The notes beneath the pieces are model-generated. The model was given only the letters and a program-made list of their open reading frames with translations. It searched no databases and had not been told where the DNA came from. Below are positions 1 to 9,632 of a stretch of 16,908 bases of DNA, piece after piece. The translations under genes and the position numbers were made by a program. This DNA is from Pholiota molesta (lineage: Eukaryota; Basidiomycota; Agaricomycetes; Agaricales; Strophariaceae). Location: contig JACGCK010000539.1 in assembly GCA_014925825.1 (NCBI GenBank), positions 1 to 16,908 on the forward strand. Direction: 5' to 3'. Position 1 is the stretch's first letter, and each line of letters starts with the position of its first letter.

Positions 1-1099
1 TCATGTATTTAAATGATATTATCAATATAAGTAAGGAAGAGAATAAATGACCACACTCCACAAGAAATATCTCAAAGGGGCCAGCCCATAAAATCTTGCC
101 ACAATGTAGTTGTAAAAATATTAGGAGCAATGATTCTTAGAGGATCTCACAATAAACTGACCACTACATGACCAGACCCTTCAAGACATGTAGCAGTTCA
201 AGAAAACATATAATAATTCGGGGGTAGTTTCATGCATTTGAATGATATTATCAATATATCTAAGGAAGAGAATAAATGACCACACTCCGCAAGAAATATC
301 TCAAAGGGGCCAGCCCATAAAATCTTGCCACAATGTAGTTGTAAAAATATTAGGAGCAATGATTCTTAGAGGATCTCACAATATACTGGCCACTACATGA
401 CCAGACCCTTCAAGACATGTAGCAGTTCAAGAAAACATATAATAATTCGGGGGTAGTTTCATGCATTTGAATGATATTATCAATATATCTAAGGAAGAGA
501 ATAAATGACCACACTCCGCAAGAAATATCTCAAAGGGGCCAGCCCATAAAATCTTGCCACAATGTAGTTGTAAAAATATTAGGAGCAATGATTCTTAGAG
601 GATCTCACAATATACTGGCCACTACATGACCAGACCCTTCAAGACATGTAGCAGTTCAAGAAAACATATAATAATTCGGGGGTAGTTTCATGCATTTGAA
701 TGATATTATCAATATATCTAAGGAAGAGAATAAATGACCACACTCCGCAAGAAATATCTCAAAGGGGCCAGCCCATAAAATCTTGCCACAATGTAGTTGT
801 AAAAATATTAGGAGCAATGATTCTTAGAGGATCTCACAATATAATGGCCACTACATGACCAGACCCTTCAAGACATGTAGCAGTTCAAGAAAACATATAA
901 TAATTCGGGGGTACTTTCAGGCATTTGAATGATATTATACCCATTTCTAAGGAAGGGAACAGGTGATCCCGCCCAGCAAGACGTGCATCCAAACAACAAG
1001 CCCATAAAATGTTATATTTTCCAAAAACGGACACCCCAATGGTGCTGACTAATTATAAACTCTATCTGGACAAAACGGCCAGCCCCCAATTCCCCGATG
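1..1099 (+). repeat. Left arm of the long inverted repeat
   Basis: The arm consists of four 229-bp units (starting at 2, 231, 460 and 689) followed by a variant unit (918-1099) that keeps the first ~40 bases and a block near CCCATAAAAT but carries different sequence elsewhere. The arm ends at ...TTCCCCGATG (1099), which pairs with CATCGGGGAA at 7630; base 1100 no longer pairs. Compared blocks, including base variants private to unit 1 and unit 4, are identical to the right arm. No credible coding frame is seen. The arm probably continues left of the window. Confidence 0.95.
2..917 (+). repeat. Tandem array of four 229-bp units, left arm
   Basis: Unit starts at 2, 231, 460 and 689 are spaced exactly 229 bp apart. 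Units 2 and 3 read as identical. Unit 1 carries several changes: CATGTATTTAAATG instead of CATGCATTTGAATG, ATAAGTAAGG instead of ATATCTAAGG, a CTCCACAAG variant, and AATAAACTGACC. Unit 4 has ATAATGGCC instead of ATACTGGCC and GTACTTT instead of GTAGTTT at its end. The unit is AT-rich with a small GC-rich core (GGGGCCAGCCC). The low divergence suggests recent amplification or homogenisation. Confidence 0.95.
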
Positions 1100-1812
1100 G
1101 AGTATTGTCGTTGCTACTGGCTCATCTAATTTCATTGGTACGTAGTTTAGGCTAGTTCGACGGGGAATGCATGGGCTCTGTGCACGACAATTACCGAGGG
1201 ATGAGCAGATCGTGAACCGGATGATGAGTCAGCGCAGGGGATAAGCGCATAATGCATGACATAGTACTCAGACATATATTTCTGCGCTTGCAAGTTGCAG
1301 GGTGCCAGTATCGGGCGTCATGAAACGCTAATTCCTCGATAATGTAGCTGCGTGTGAAACGCGAGCTCGGAGCCGGTGGGGATCTGGGTTCTCGCTGTCT
1401 GGCTGTCGTGGGTTGGTCGTGGGAGGAAGAGGAAGGTGGGGGTGATAAATTGGACGCGGATTCGCAGAGCGGACAGGGAAACGGCGCGGGAGGAGTAGTG
1501 ACTTACGTAAGGGGGGGATAGTATTAGGCGCCGCGTCTGTGTACGCGTATTTTTCTAATTTTTTGCGTGCATTCATGGATCGGGGCGGCGGGCTAGGGTT
1601 GTGGATTCATTCAAAAGCGGCATTCATCGCTCCCTGCCGTTCCCTCCCCCCATCACAATCTAGCCACACACAGCGAGAACCCACCCTTACAAAGCTCCCT
1701 GTCCGTCCCCCGTCACTCTCCTTCGTCTTCGCCCTCGCCGACGATCGATATACCCCTCCCCTCCGCGCCTCATATACCGGAGCGCACCACATCACTACAC
1801 CCACTGCCCACC
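1100..1812 (+). promoter_or_regulatory. 5' flank and probable promoter/5' UTR of the zinc-finger gene
   Basis: This 713-bp stretch lies between the inner end of the left arm and the ATG at 1813. The distal part (1100-1330) is mixed composition without a convincing frame. The proximal part (about 1620-1810) is strongly pyrimidine-rich on the plus strand, with TATA-like stretches (GATATACC near 1748 and CATATACC near 1770), as is common just upstream of fungal start codons. The start context CCCACCATGC is favourable. Minus-strand and plus-strand small frames here show no family resemblance and are not called. Confidence 0.5.
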
Positions 1813-4800
1813 ATGCATCACTCCATTGATATCACCAAGCTTGCCGCCGCCGCCGCGCACCCGCTCTCGACCTCGACCTTCGACCACGTCCTCAACCGCT
1901 TGCAGAACCTTACCCTCCCCGAGGCAGGCCTGCAAAAGCATCAGCTGGATGGCGAGGCCCTCTTCGCCGCATATCCAAAGGCCGAGGAGCGCACGGTCAT
2001 CGACACCTTTGCACCGCGGCGCACTGCTCACGACCGCTCCCCCACGTCGTCGCAGAGCAGCAGCGATGCCGAATACTCTTCATCGTCGAATTACAGCGCG
2101 TCGCAGCCGGCGTCGCCGACTGCCGCTGCGCACGAGGCGTTTTATGCCACCCGGTCGCGCGTTGTTCGCGTGAGTGGCAGTTACCTGCTTTTTGCTGAGG
2201 CCGAGGCTGATTTTATTTCCAGCTGTTCAACCTACCCCCGATGGCAGAAGCTTTCCTGTCGCGTGTGTTCCTCCCGCAAAACGTACGCCGCACGCGTTCT
2301 GTCTATTGTTATTTTGTGTTTATTTTTAATGTAGCAGGCGGAGCACCGTGCCCACATCCCCATTCCCGCCACGCTGTGGGAGCTGCGGGACGAAGTTGTC
2401 GCGGGACGACGTGCGAGCAGCGTCTGGGCGGTGTTCCGGACACACGAGGAGGTGAGTGATTAATGAGTTGCCTTATGTGGTCGTCACGTGCGCGTGCGTC
2501 ATATTGGGCGAACGCGCCCACGCCGTTCGCGGAGCGCGACCACGGGCTAGCTGCCCTTTAATTGTGGATCTGACGATGGCATCTGCAGGCGTGTGCTGCC
2601 CTCGCCCTCTCCGGCCGCGCAATGTCCGTCGCGACAGCCCTGGAGAGTGATCTCGAGCCGTTTCACAAGCTCCATCGCGTCCTCCTCACCACGGTATATT
2701 TCGCGTCAGTTACGTATCCTCACAGCGCTCACTCCCACCCACAGGCGCCTACCCCCACTCTTCCCCCTCCGCGCCACCTGGCTCTTGATCTCCCACCACC
2801 ATCTCCCTCAAGATCCCGCATGCCAGAGCTCACCGTAGCCCCGCCGATGGGCGAGTATACCCTTTCGAGCAACCCGCCCAACCCCAAGACCAGCTTCAGA
2901 CTCGGCGACTGGATGTGAGTGTTCACATTGCTTCCGCCCAACACCCCAATGGCCTAGCCCATCGTCACCCACCGCGATCGTGCAATGTCTTGGCCCCGTC
3001 TCGGGTTGGCCACACTATTGCTGCATCGCGTGCGCGCAGAGACCCGGTCTGACTGCAGACGTCTCACGTTCAATTGCTGGCCTGCCCACACTGATCTTTG
3101 CTATCGATGGTTGTATTGCGATACTGATATTTCCCTTGCTTTAGCTGCCCCTCGCCGAATTGTGCCGCACACAACTTTGGGTGAGTTTCTCCACCGCGTG
3201 TTTCGTTTATAATCCCTCCCGCGCCCAGCCCAGTGGCGCTTTTCTCTTCCCTCCTTCTGCCGTCTTCCGAGCCCTTGCACTTCTTCTCCCTTGCTTCCTT
3301 CCCTGCCACTGCTTGCCAGTTTCACTTCCCGCGCCCAGGCGCCTTTTCTCTTACTCTCTATTGCTCTTGCCTGCGGCATATTGAACTTTCCCCTCGAGCA
3401 TGATGCTGACTGATTCCTTTCCGTGTATGATTCTCCATAGGCGCAACCTCGCATGCATCGGCTGCGGCTGCCCGCGCTCGGCTGTCAATGGTGCCAACAC
3501 CGGCGCTCACACACACAATCACCAGCATCAACATGCGCTCAACCCGGTCGGCGGTGGCGTTTCGGTAGGCCAGGGCGCGCGCGGGATCCCGTCACCACGA
3601 TTCACGAATAACGCGACTGGCAACGGCGTTAATGGTGTTAATGGTATTAGCGGGAATAACAGCGTCTCGGGCGGGGTGACGACGTATTATTCTTCGGGAC
3701 CTACGCCCGCAGCGGCGCAGAATTTCCAGGCGAGGCCCCAACAGACTCAGCAAAACCACCCGCAACTCGAGCAGCACGAACGAATCAGCCCTCATCAGCA
3801 ACAACACAGCCAGCAACACCAGCAATACAACGCGGTCTTTACACAAACGCAAAGCTCTACGCCTACCGCGCACAACCTACAAAACTTCAGGTCGTCCTCT
3901 TCCTCCACCTCTTCCTCACCCCCGATATCCATCCATGCGCCCCACACCCAGCCGGCCGCCCCAGTGAAGGCCACAGCCGCATCCGCGTCGTCGTCCTCCG
4001 CGCACCCGCTGCTTACGCCTTCCGGGCGCGCGTTCGCCGTCGGTGGCAAGGTGCAGAATATCTCGAGCGACCCGCTCTCGCCGTGCGTGATGTACTGGCC
4101 CGACAATGAGCCGTTCCCGGAACAGGGCCAGATTCGGCCGAGTTGTATGGCGGGGATTGCGGTATGTTTGTCTTTTTTGGATATCTCATTTTTTTCTGCA
4201 TTCCTGCTGTCTCCACTTCTATTTTTGTTTCCATTTTTTGTCGTTAGGTATTTTGAGGGCGCGGGGCTCATCATCTCTTTTTTTGTATAGCAGCCACCTA
4301 TCCTTAACACAGGGAATCGCGGGCCTATTTCACATGTGAGTTTTTTTTTCGGTGTTCCCTTCCTTTTTTTGCTTGGTGGCGGTACGGTTGTGTTTCATGC
4401 GAATGTGTACCCAGCGGAGTGGCTGATGACTAGAGATTCGTCTCGTTATCGCCCTCTGTTCACGTCACGTCGCTTCCCTAGTGTCCTCGGACACCCCTGT
4501 GGATGCATGTGTTGCCTGCGCGCGCCAAGGCGCGTCACTTAGCGTTGACATTTGACGTGCGCGGGACGTGGGTATTACTGTTCTCGTTATCAATCATGAA
4601 TCGCACCCACCAGGCAAAGGAAGGAAGGAGATAGTAACTTCCGACGCTGTAAGCATGCATGCTGACGACTCCGAAAATGGCGCACAGCAACCGGGCGACT
4701 GGATCTGCCAGAAGTGCAACTACCTCAACTGGCGTCGGCGGAAAGTGTGCCAGACGTGCCTACCGTGTACGTGTATCTCCCTTCTTGCCTTCGATCTGGG

Positions 4801-6091
4801 CGTTGGAGATCGTTATGCTGATTTTGATTTCTTCTTCGTTGCTCTCTTCTTGTGAATCGCTTCTGGCTTCCTTCTTACTTGGATGTCCGTCTCTCTGTGC
4901 TCCATCGATGCTCGTGCGCCCTTGGATACGCTCCGCTTGGGATTTGGCTTTCGTAACTAATTAGACGCGGAGGGTAATGGCGACTCTATCTCGGCCGCGG
5001 TACAGGCCGAGCGCATCGCGCTGCTCACATCCGTACTGTCGCAGACGTCGCTGAACGGCGGCAGCACTCTCGACGTGCCCACCAGCGTACACCGCCACGG
5101 TGCCAGCCCAGCGCACGGCCAGCGCTCGCACTCGCTGACCCCGCCGCAGTCCCGCCGGCCGTTTATCGATCTGCCCTCTGCCGTCCCTGGGCCGCACGCG
5201 TCGCATGCGCAGAGCCAGGTCCACTCGCAGGGGTCGTCGCTGCAGGTGCCGCACTCGGGATCGCACTTGGGGCCGTCGCTGCAACGCTCTGTGCACCGCT
5301 CGCAGTCGCATCTTGCGCTCGGGCAGCAGTATCATAGCGCCGCGCCGGCGCAGCAGAGTCAGTTCCAGCAGCAACTCCATCAGCAGCAGCTTCAGCACCA
5401 ACGCCAGCAGCAGCAGCAGCAGATCGCATCGTATACGGCGTCGAGCCCTATATACCAGACGTCGGGCCACCGCCAGCCGTCGCCGATCTTTTCGACGGGG
5501 CCCGATGCGGGGCGGATGCAGCAGCAGCAGCAGAGTCACCAGCAGCAGCAGAGTCACCAGCAGCAGCAGAGTCAACAGCAGCAGCAGCAGCATCTGAGCG
5601 TACAGCACCCCGGGCGCGCAAGTGGGCTGGGCTTCAGTGCCGCCAGTAATACCATCAGCAACAACCACTACAGCGGCACCGGCAGCATGCCCTTCGCGCA
5701 AACGCAAGCGCACCCGCCGATCCAGGCTCCTGCGCCCCTCCTCCCGTCGTTCCTGCAGGACATGGTGCAGTCCCCCGCGCTCTCGCCGACGTCGACGACG
5801 ACGTCCTCCGCGGAGCTGTCGTCGATCGAGGAGTACGACGAGCAGCTGCTCGCGTCGCCGCCTGCGGGCGCGCCGCAGGGCATGTTCGGCGGCGGTCCGC
5901 GCGCGCGGGGCGATAGCGGCTCGACGACGTCGGACGCGGTGGGCGGTGCGTCGCCGCTGGCGAACATCTGGCGGCTGGACGGGGAGGAGAGCAAGAGCCT
6001 GTCGGCGTTCCCGCTGCCGAACCACCAGGAGCTGGTGGGTGCGCAGGGGCGGGTGGTGGGGCGCGGGGATGGGCCCAAGATACGTGCTTGA
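1813..6091 (+). CDS. RRM-like and double RanBP2-type zinc-finger RNA-binding protein (Nrp1-like), ten exons
   Basis: Spliced model: 1813-2169, 2223-2282, 2335-2451, 2589-2693, 2745-2914, 3145-3180, 3441-4161, 4291-4335, 4688-4766, 4965-6091. It totals 2817 nt, or 938 aa plus stop, with all phases consistent. Residues about 115-211 look RRM-like (VVRLFNLP, SSVWAVFRTHEEACAAL). The first RanBP2-type finger is at about 267-292 (GDWICPSPNCAAHNFG, then RNLACIGCGCPR; Cys 271, 276, 287, 290). The second is at about 540-561 (GDWICQKCNYLNWRRR; Cys 544, 547, 558, 561). Between and after them the chain is low complexity (Asn/Gly/Ser/Gln/Pro) with polyQ at about 690-780, typical of disordered RNA-granule proteins. 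RanBP2-type fingers of this kind bind single-stranded RNA. The architecture matches fungal Nrp1-type proteins, an RNA-binding family linked to stress granules in yeast; family assignment is from resemblance only. The ATG at 1813 has a good context. The whole gene sits inside the inverted repeat. Introns 5, 6 and 8 (230, 260 and 352 nt) are long for this window and could hide alternative exons. Confidence 0.8.
5360..5592 (+). repeat. CAG-rich polyglutamine tract with an 18-bp minisatellite
   Basis: Within the last exon of the zinc-finger gene, CAG-dominated codons give Gln runs interrupted by His, Leu and Ser. From about 5518 to 5592 an 18-bp period encodes QQQQSH about three times, ending in a pure Gln run. 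The tract is in frame and likely variable in length between strains. It also opens long frames on the complementary strand that are not genes. Confidence 0.9.
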
Positions 6092-7629
6092 GGTCGGCGG
6101 GGGGAGGTGTTTTGTTGTTGTTGGGCTTTGGTTGCTTCTCTTTCTTTCATTGTGGTTTTGGATTTAGGACCCGCCATCTTTCCTCGCGCGCTCCCTTGTA
6201 CTTCAGCCCTCGGTTTTGGACTTCCCTCTCTCTCTCTCTACTCTGCCTCATTCGGCCGGCTCTCGTCACTCTCGTCGAATTCTTCTCGGGGCACGACGCA
6301 ATACTCGCCGCCTATACGCTCGCTCACGCCTTGGCCTTATCGTCCATAGGCGCCAGCACCCAAAAGCTTGTTTCAATTCTCTTTCGCATTGTTCCATCGG
6401 CAAATCAAAGTTCACAATCGAAGTCAAGATTCAAGAACCCGTTTTTGGAGGACCCCTACAGCTCGCGTTCTCGAAGTTATAACATTGGCAATTCCTCGAC
6501 ATCCTCGTTATTATTATCATCACCCGATTCATCACAGCTGGAAATATTTGGATTTTCAGCGCTTGATCTTATTTATCTCTTTCTTTTATTTCGCTTTGCG
6601 GCTTTTCGATTCTTTTCTTTCTTCCCTTTCGGCGGCTTCTCTCTTCTCTGGTGGGACGATCTCATATATATTGGCCTTGCTCTTTTGTTCTTCTTTTCTT
6701 CTTTGCTTTTCTTCATAAACCTTTTCACCTTCATCCATCTTGGAATTTTTTTATTGGTACTTACTAGTGCTCTTTTGCGAGTTTTCCGAAGAATCCCAGT
6801 CGCATCCGCTCCATTTTTTTTGGCCTATTTATTAAACATCATCATATTCCATCTCTGTTCTACGTCCCGCATACATTACATGTCAAATAACACTCGGCTG
6901 AAACACCCTCCTCTCCGTCCCCTCATTCTTGCTCAGATCCCTGTTCGTTAGGTTGGGGTGCTTGCTATAGCTGAATAATCTTTCGCTGCTTATATCGTCT
7001 TGGAATTACTTTTCTGCCTTTTGTTTTTGTCAGGCAATCACTCTCACTCACTCACTCACATATGCCACATACCCAGCCACGACACATACACGCGTTAACA
7101 GCCCCATCCGCACATTCTCTCTCTGTTGTTCTCCGTTACATATGCGATTAGATGTAGTACTGTACTGCTATGATCGTCAACCCTGCTTGCTTGCTTGTTT
7201 TTGGGATACCCTGCCTTGTTTCGTCCTTTTCTCGTTTGTCTTTGTAGTTTGTACCTACCTGATGGCTTGTATGTACTTAAACCCTACTGGCGGTGTTTCA
7301 CGTCGCGCCAATGAATCTGGCCATTGGCTAATTGTTATTGTACGGAACTTCCCTGGTGCGATAGTGCGCTTTGTCGATGCCCTTCGGGGAAACGTGAAAT
7401 TTCCCGGAGCGCTCAGCGCTTATCGATGTTATTGTTATTGTTAAGCTTGCGCATCAAAATGCAGACTAAAATCACCCTGAATTATTTGCTTACACCAACT
7501 TACACCCTGATATTGTTATTGTCTTTGACCCAGCTTTGACCCTTTGGTCACTGGTGTGGCCTTAGTTACGCGCCCTGCGGAACCTCGAGGTGGTGGCCTT
7601 ACATCATCGATGAGACGGGCAGTGCTGTT
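6092..7629. other. 3' flank of the zinc-finger gene, no further gene seen
   Basis: This 1.5-kb stretch follows the TGA at 6089-6091 and ends at the inner edge of the right arm. The first 900 bases are T/C-rich, including a (CT)n run near 6225-6239, consistent with 3' UTR and terminator sequence. An 864-nt plus-strand frame over 6088-6951 is a by-product of this composition: it begins with TTG, overlaps the real stop, and encodes Phe/Ser/Leu-rich sequence. From about 7030 there are simple repeats (TCAC)n and several TTATTG copies (around 7335, 7430 and 7515). No tRNA or conserved domain was seen. Confidence 0.6.
7036..7060 (+). repeat. (TCAC)n microsatellite
   Basis: An imperfect run of TCAC units lies in the AT/CT-rich 3' flank of the zinc-finger gene, followed by ATATGCC. 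It is a simple sequence repeat with no evident role. Confidence 0.75.
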
Positions 7630-8728
7630 CATCGGGGAATTGGGGGCTGGCCGTTTTGTCCAGATAGAGTTTATAATTAGTCAGCACCATTGGGGTGTCC
7701 GTTTTTGGAAAATATAACATTTTATGGGCTTGTTGTTTGGATGCACGTCTTGCTGGGCGGGATCACCTGTTCCCTTCCTTAGAAATGGGTATAATATCAT
7801 TCAAATGCCTGAAAGTACCCCCGAATTATTATATGTTTTCTTGAACTGCTACATGTCTTGAAGGGTCTGGTCATGTAGTGGCCATTATATTGTGAGATCC
7901 TCTAAGAATCATTGCTCCTAATATTTTTACAACTACATTGTGGCAAGATTTTATGGGCTGGCCCCTTTGAGATATTTCTTGCGGAGTGTGGTCATTTATT
8001 CTCTTCCTTAGATATATTGATAATATCATTCAAATGCATGAAACTACCCCCGAATTATTATATGTTTTCTTGAACTGCTACATGTCTTGAAGGGTCTGGT
8101 CATGTAGTGGCCAGTATATTGTGAGATCCTCTAAGAATCATTGCTCCTAATATTTTTACAACTACATTGTGGCAAGATTTTATGGGCTGGCCCCTTTGAG
8201 ATATTTCTTGCGGAGTGTGGTCATTTATTCTCTTCCTTAGATATATTGATAATATCATTCAAATGCATGAAACTACCCCCGAATTATTATATGTTTTCTT
8301 GAACTGCTACATGTCTTGAAGGGTCTGGTCATGTAGTGGCCAGTATATTGTGAGATCCTCTAAGAATCATTGCTCCTAATATTTTTACAACTACATTGTG
8401 GCAAGATTTTATGGGCTGGCCCCTTTGAGATATTTCTTGCGGAGTGTGGTCATTTATTCTCTTCCTTAGATATATTGATAATATCATTCAAATGCATGAA
8501 ACTACCCCCGAATTATTATATGTTTTCTTGAACTGCTACATGTCTTGAAGGGTCTGGTCATGTAGTGGTCAGTTTATTGTGAGATCCTCTAAGAATCATT
8601 GCTCCTAATATTTTTACAACTACATTGTGGCAAGATTTTATGGGCTGGCCCCTTTGAGATATTTCTTGTGGAGTGTGGTCATTTATTCTCTTCCTTACTT
8701 ATATTGATAATATCATTTAAATACATGA
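7630..8728 (-). repeat. Right arm of the long inverted repeat
   Basis: This is the reverse complement of 1-1099, beginning CATCGGGGAATTGGGGG. Order in the plus direction: variant unit 7630-7811, then 229-bp units at 7812-8040, 8041-8269, 8270-8498 and 8499-8727. Variants private to single left-arm units occur in the mirrored unit here (for example CCATTATATTG in 7812-8040 and GGTCAGTTTATTG in 8499-8727), so the arms share one history. No mismatch was found in the blocks compared. Confidence 0.95.
7812..8727 (-). repeat. Tandem array of four 229-bp units, right arm
   Basis: Unit boundaries mirror those of the left array exactly with a 229-bp period. The inner two units read as identical; the outermost carries the same cluster of changes as left unit 1. 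Confidence 0.95.
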
Positions 8729-8965
8729 AAATCCCCTCAACAAGTTGCGAAATCTTCTAAGAAATCTTCTAAGAATCATTTCTCATGATATTTTTACAAC
8801 TGTATTGTGGCAAGCTTTTAAGGGCTGGGCTTGTCAATGGTCGTTTGGATGCATGTCTTGCTGGGTGGGATCACCTGTTTCCCTTCCTTAGATATGTGGG
8901 TCAGATGCGTGAAAATATCCTGGAATTATTAAATGTTTTTTGAACCACTATACGTCTTGAAGGGG
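8729..8965 (-). repeat. Diverged relative of the repeat unit outside the right arm
   Basis: Immediately beyond the right arm lies a recognisable but diverged unit in the same orientation. It has TCTAAGAATCAT, ATATTTTTACAACT, TTGTGGCAAGCTTTTAAGGGCTGGG, a block close to that of the inner variant unit (TTTGGATGCATGTCTTGCTG, GGTGGGATCACCTGTTTCCC, CTTCCTTAGATAT), then GGAATTATTAAATGTTTTTTG and CGTCTTGAAGGGG. A 12-bp stretch (AAATCTTCTAAG) is duplicated near 8750-8775 and a segment matching the start of the standard unit is missing. It looks like an older copy of the variant unit, so variant-type units lie on both sides of the right array. Confidence 0.8.
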
Positions 8966-9151
8966 AGTTATATAGCTATCCTGTGAACCTCGACATGATT
9001 AATTATTGTATATGTTTTCTATTCATATAATAATACAGCGATAATTCCAGCTTCACAATCTAACAAGTTCAAATGAAAGCGCCGCGCCTACACTTCAAGT
9101 TAACGCGTTCCTCGATCCTAAGCTCAAAACACTTCACTTTCACCACCTTTT
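8966..9151. other. AT-rich spacer between the repeat and a small gene
   Basis: About 190 bases of AT-rich sequence, including ATTAATTATTGTATATG and TAATAATACAG, precede the first ATG of the small gene. It may hold that gene's promoter; no specific element is recognised. Confidence 0.4.
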
Positions 9152-9632
9152 ATGCTTCCGTACCATTTCTACCTCGTTACTATCTTGTCCTCTCGACTCG
9201 TCTTCCCTAACGCGCGCGTCCATCTTCGAACCATGTACACAATCGCCATACTCAACACCTTAAAAGATTCAAGCGCGTTACTTCAAATTCGAGGCGAGTT
9301 GATCGAAGTAGGAAAGTGGGTAATTGGGCTATTTGGAGCAATTCCGAATGACGGGCACTTTCTCGTAACGTAAGTCAATTCCTCATTTTTCAGGACAGCA
9401 TTTGACAACCTTTTCCAGCACTGACGAGCATGGCCATCCTCCACATCTCACCGCGCAAGTCTTTAGTCGGCAGGGGGATTTCCTTGGTGGAGTCCACTTC
9501 GATCTCAAAGGCAACATAATTCCTACCTTTCGACCTTTCGACACGAACAAATCTCCCAGCAAGCAGCCCTTTGCCATGAGATGGATCAACAGGAATTTCC
9601 TTGAGGAAAGTGGGACATATACGGTCATTTAG
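9152..9632 (+). CDS. Small two-exon hypothetical protein
   Basis: Two overlapping open frames join through a 49-nt intron (9370-9418: donor GTAAGT, pyrimidine-rich tail, acceptor TTTTCCAG). Exons 9152-9369 and 9419-9632 give 432 nt, 143 aa plus stop. The junction reads ...GHFLVTTDEHGHPPH... A later in-frame ATG at 9233 (context AACCATGT) would give 116 aa and may be the true start, because residues 1-27 look like translated leader. No signal peptide, membrane segment or known domain is recognised. The protein is mixed in composition and not low complexity, which supports real coding. It directly follows the repeat zone and may be a remnant of a longer gene. Acceptor choice is what restores the frame: the nearer CAG at 9391-9393 leads quickly to a stop. 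Confidence 0.45.

Larger units (their letters stand above)
1..8728. mobile_element. Foldback-like structure: 1.1-kb inverted repeat arms around a 6.5-kb gene-bearing spacer
   Basis: Positions 1-1099 and 7630-8728 are reverse complements of each other, with mirror sum 8729 and no indel at any landmark compared. The arms are built mainly of 229-bp tandem units. The spacer 1100-7629 is single copy and contains a complete multi-exon cellular-type gene. Long inverted arms made of tandem repeats resemble foldback (FB) transposons, which can carry unrelated DNA in the loop. No transposase is visible inside, and a target-site duplication cannot be tested because the left arm reaches the window edge. 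Alternatives are an inverted segmental duplication of a local satellite, two oppositely oriented insertions homogenised by gene conversion, or an assembly misjoin. The inverted repeat itself is certain; calling it a mobile element is inference. Confidence 0.4.

Noticed and set aside
1..1099. CRISPR-like or bacterial repeat array
   Set aside because: Units are 229 bp, contiguous and nearly identical without unique spacers, and the surroundings are clearly eukaryotic with introns.
1328..1576. 82-codon minus-strand ATG frame upstream of the zinc-finger gene
   Set aside because: Pro/Arg/Ser-rich translation of promoter-type sequence, no splice continuation and no family resemblance.
4961..6025. 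354-codon minus-strand open frame opposite the last exon of the zinc-finger gene
   Set aside because: It is rich in Arg/Leu and poly-Leu where the sense strand encodes polyQ. It is the antisense shadow of a GC-rich, CAG-rich exon, with no domain or splice logic of its own.
6088..6951. 287-codon plus-strand frame after the stop of the zinc-finger gene
   Set aside because: It begins with TTG, overlaps the true stop, and encodes Phe/Ser/Leu-rich sequence expected from a T/C-rich 3' UTR; the first ATG is near its end.
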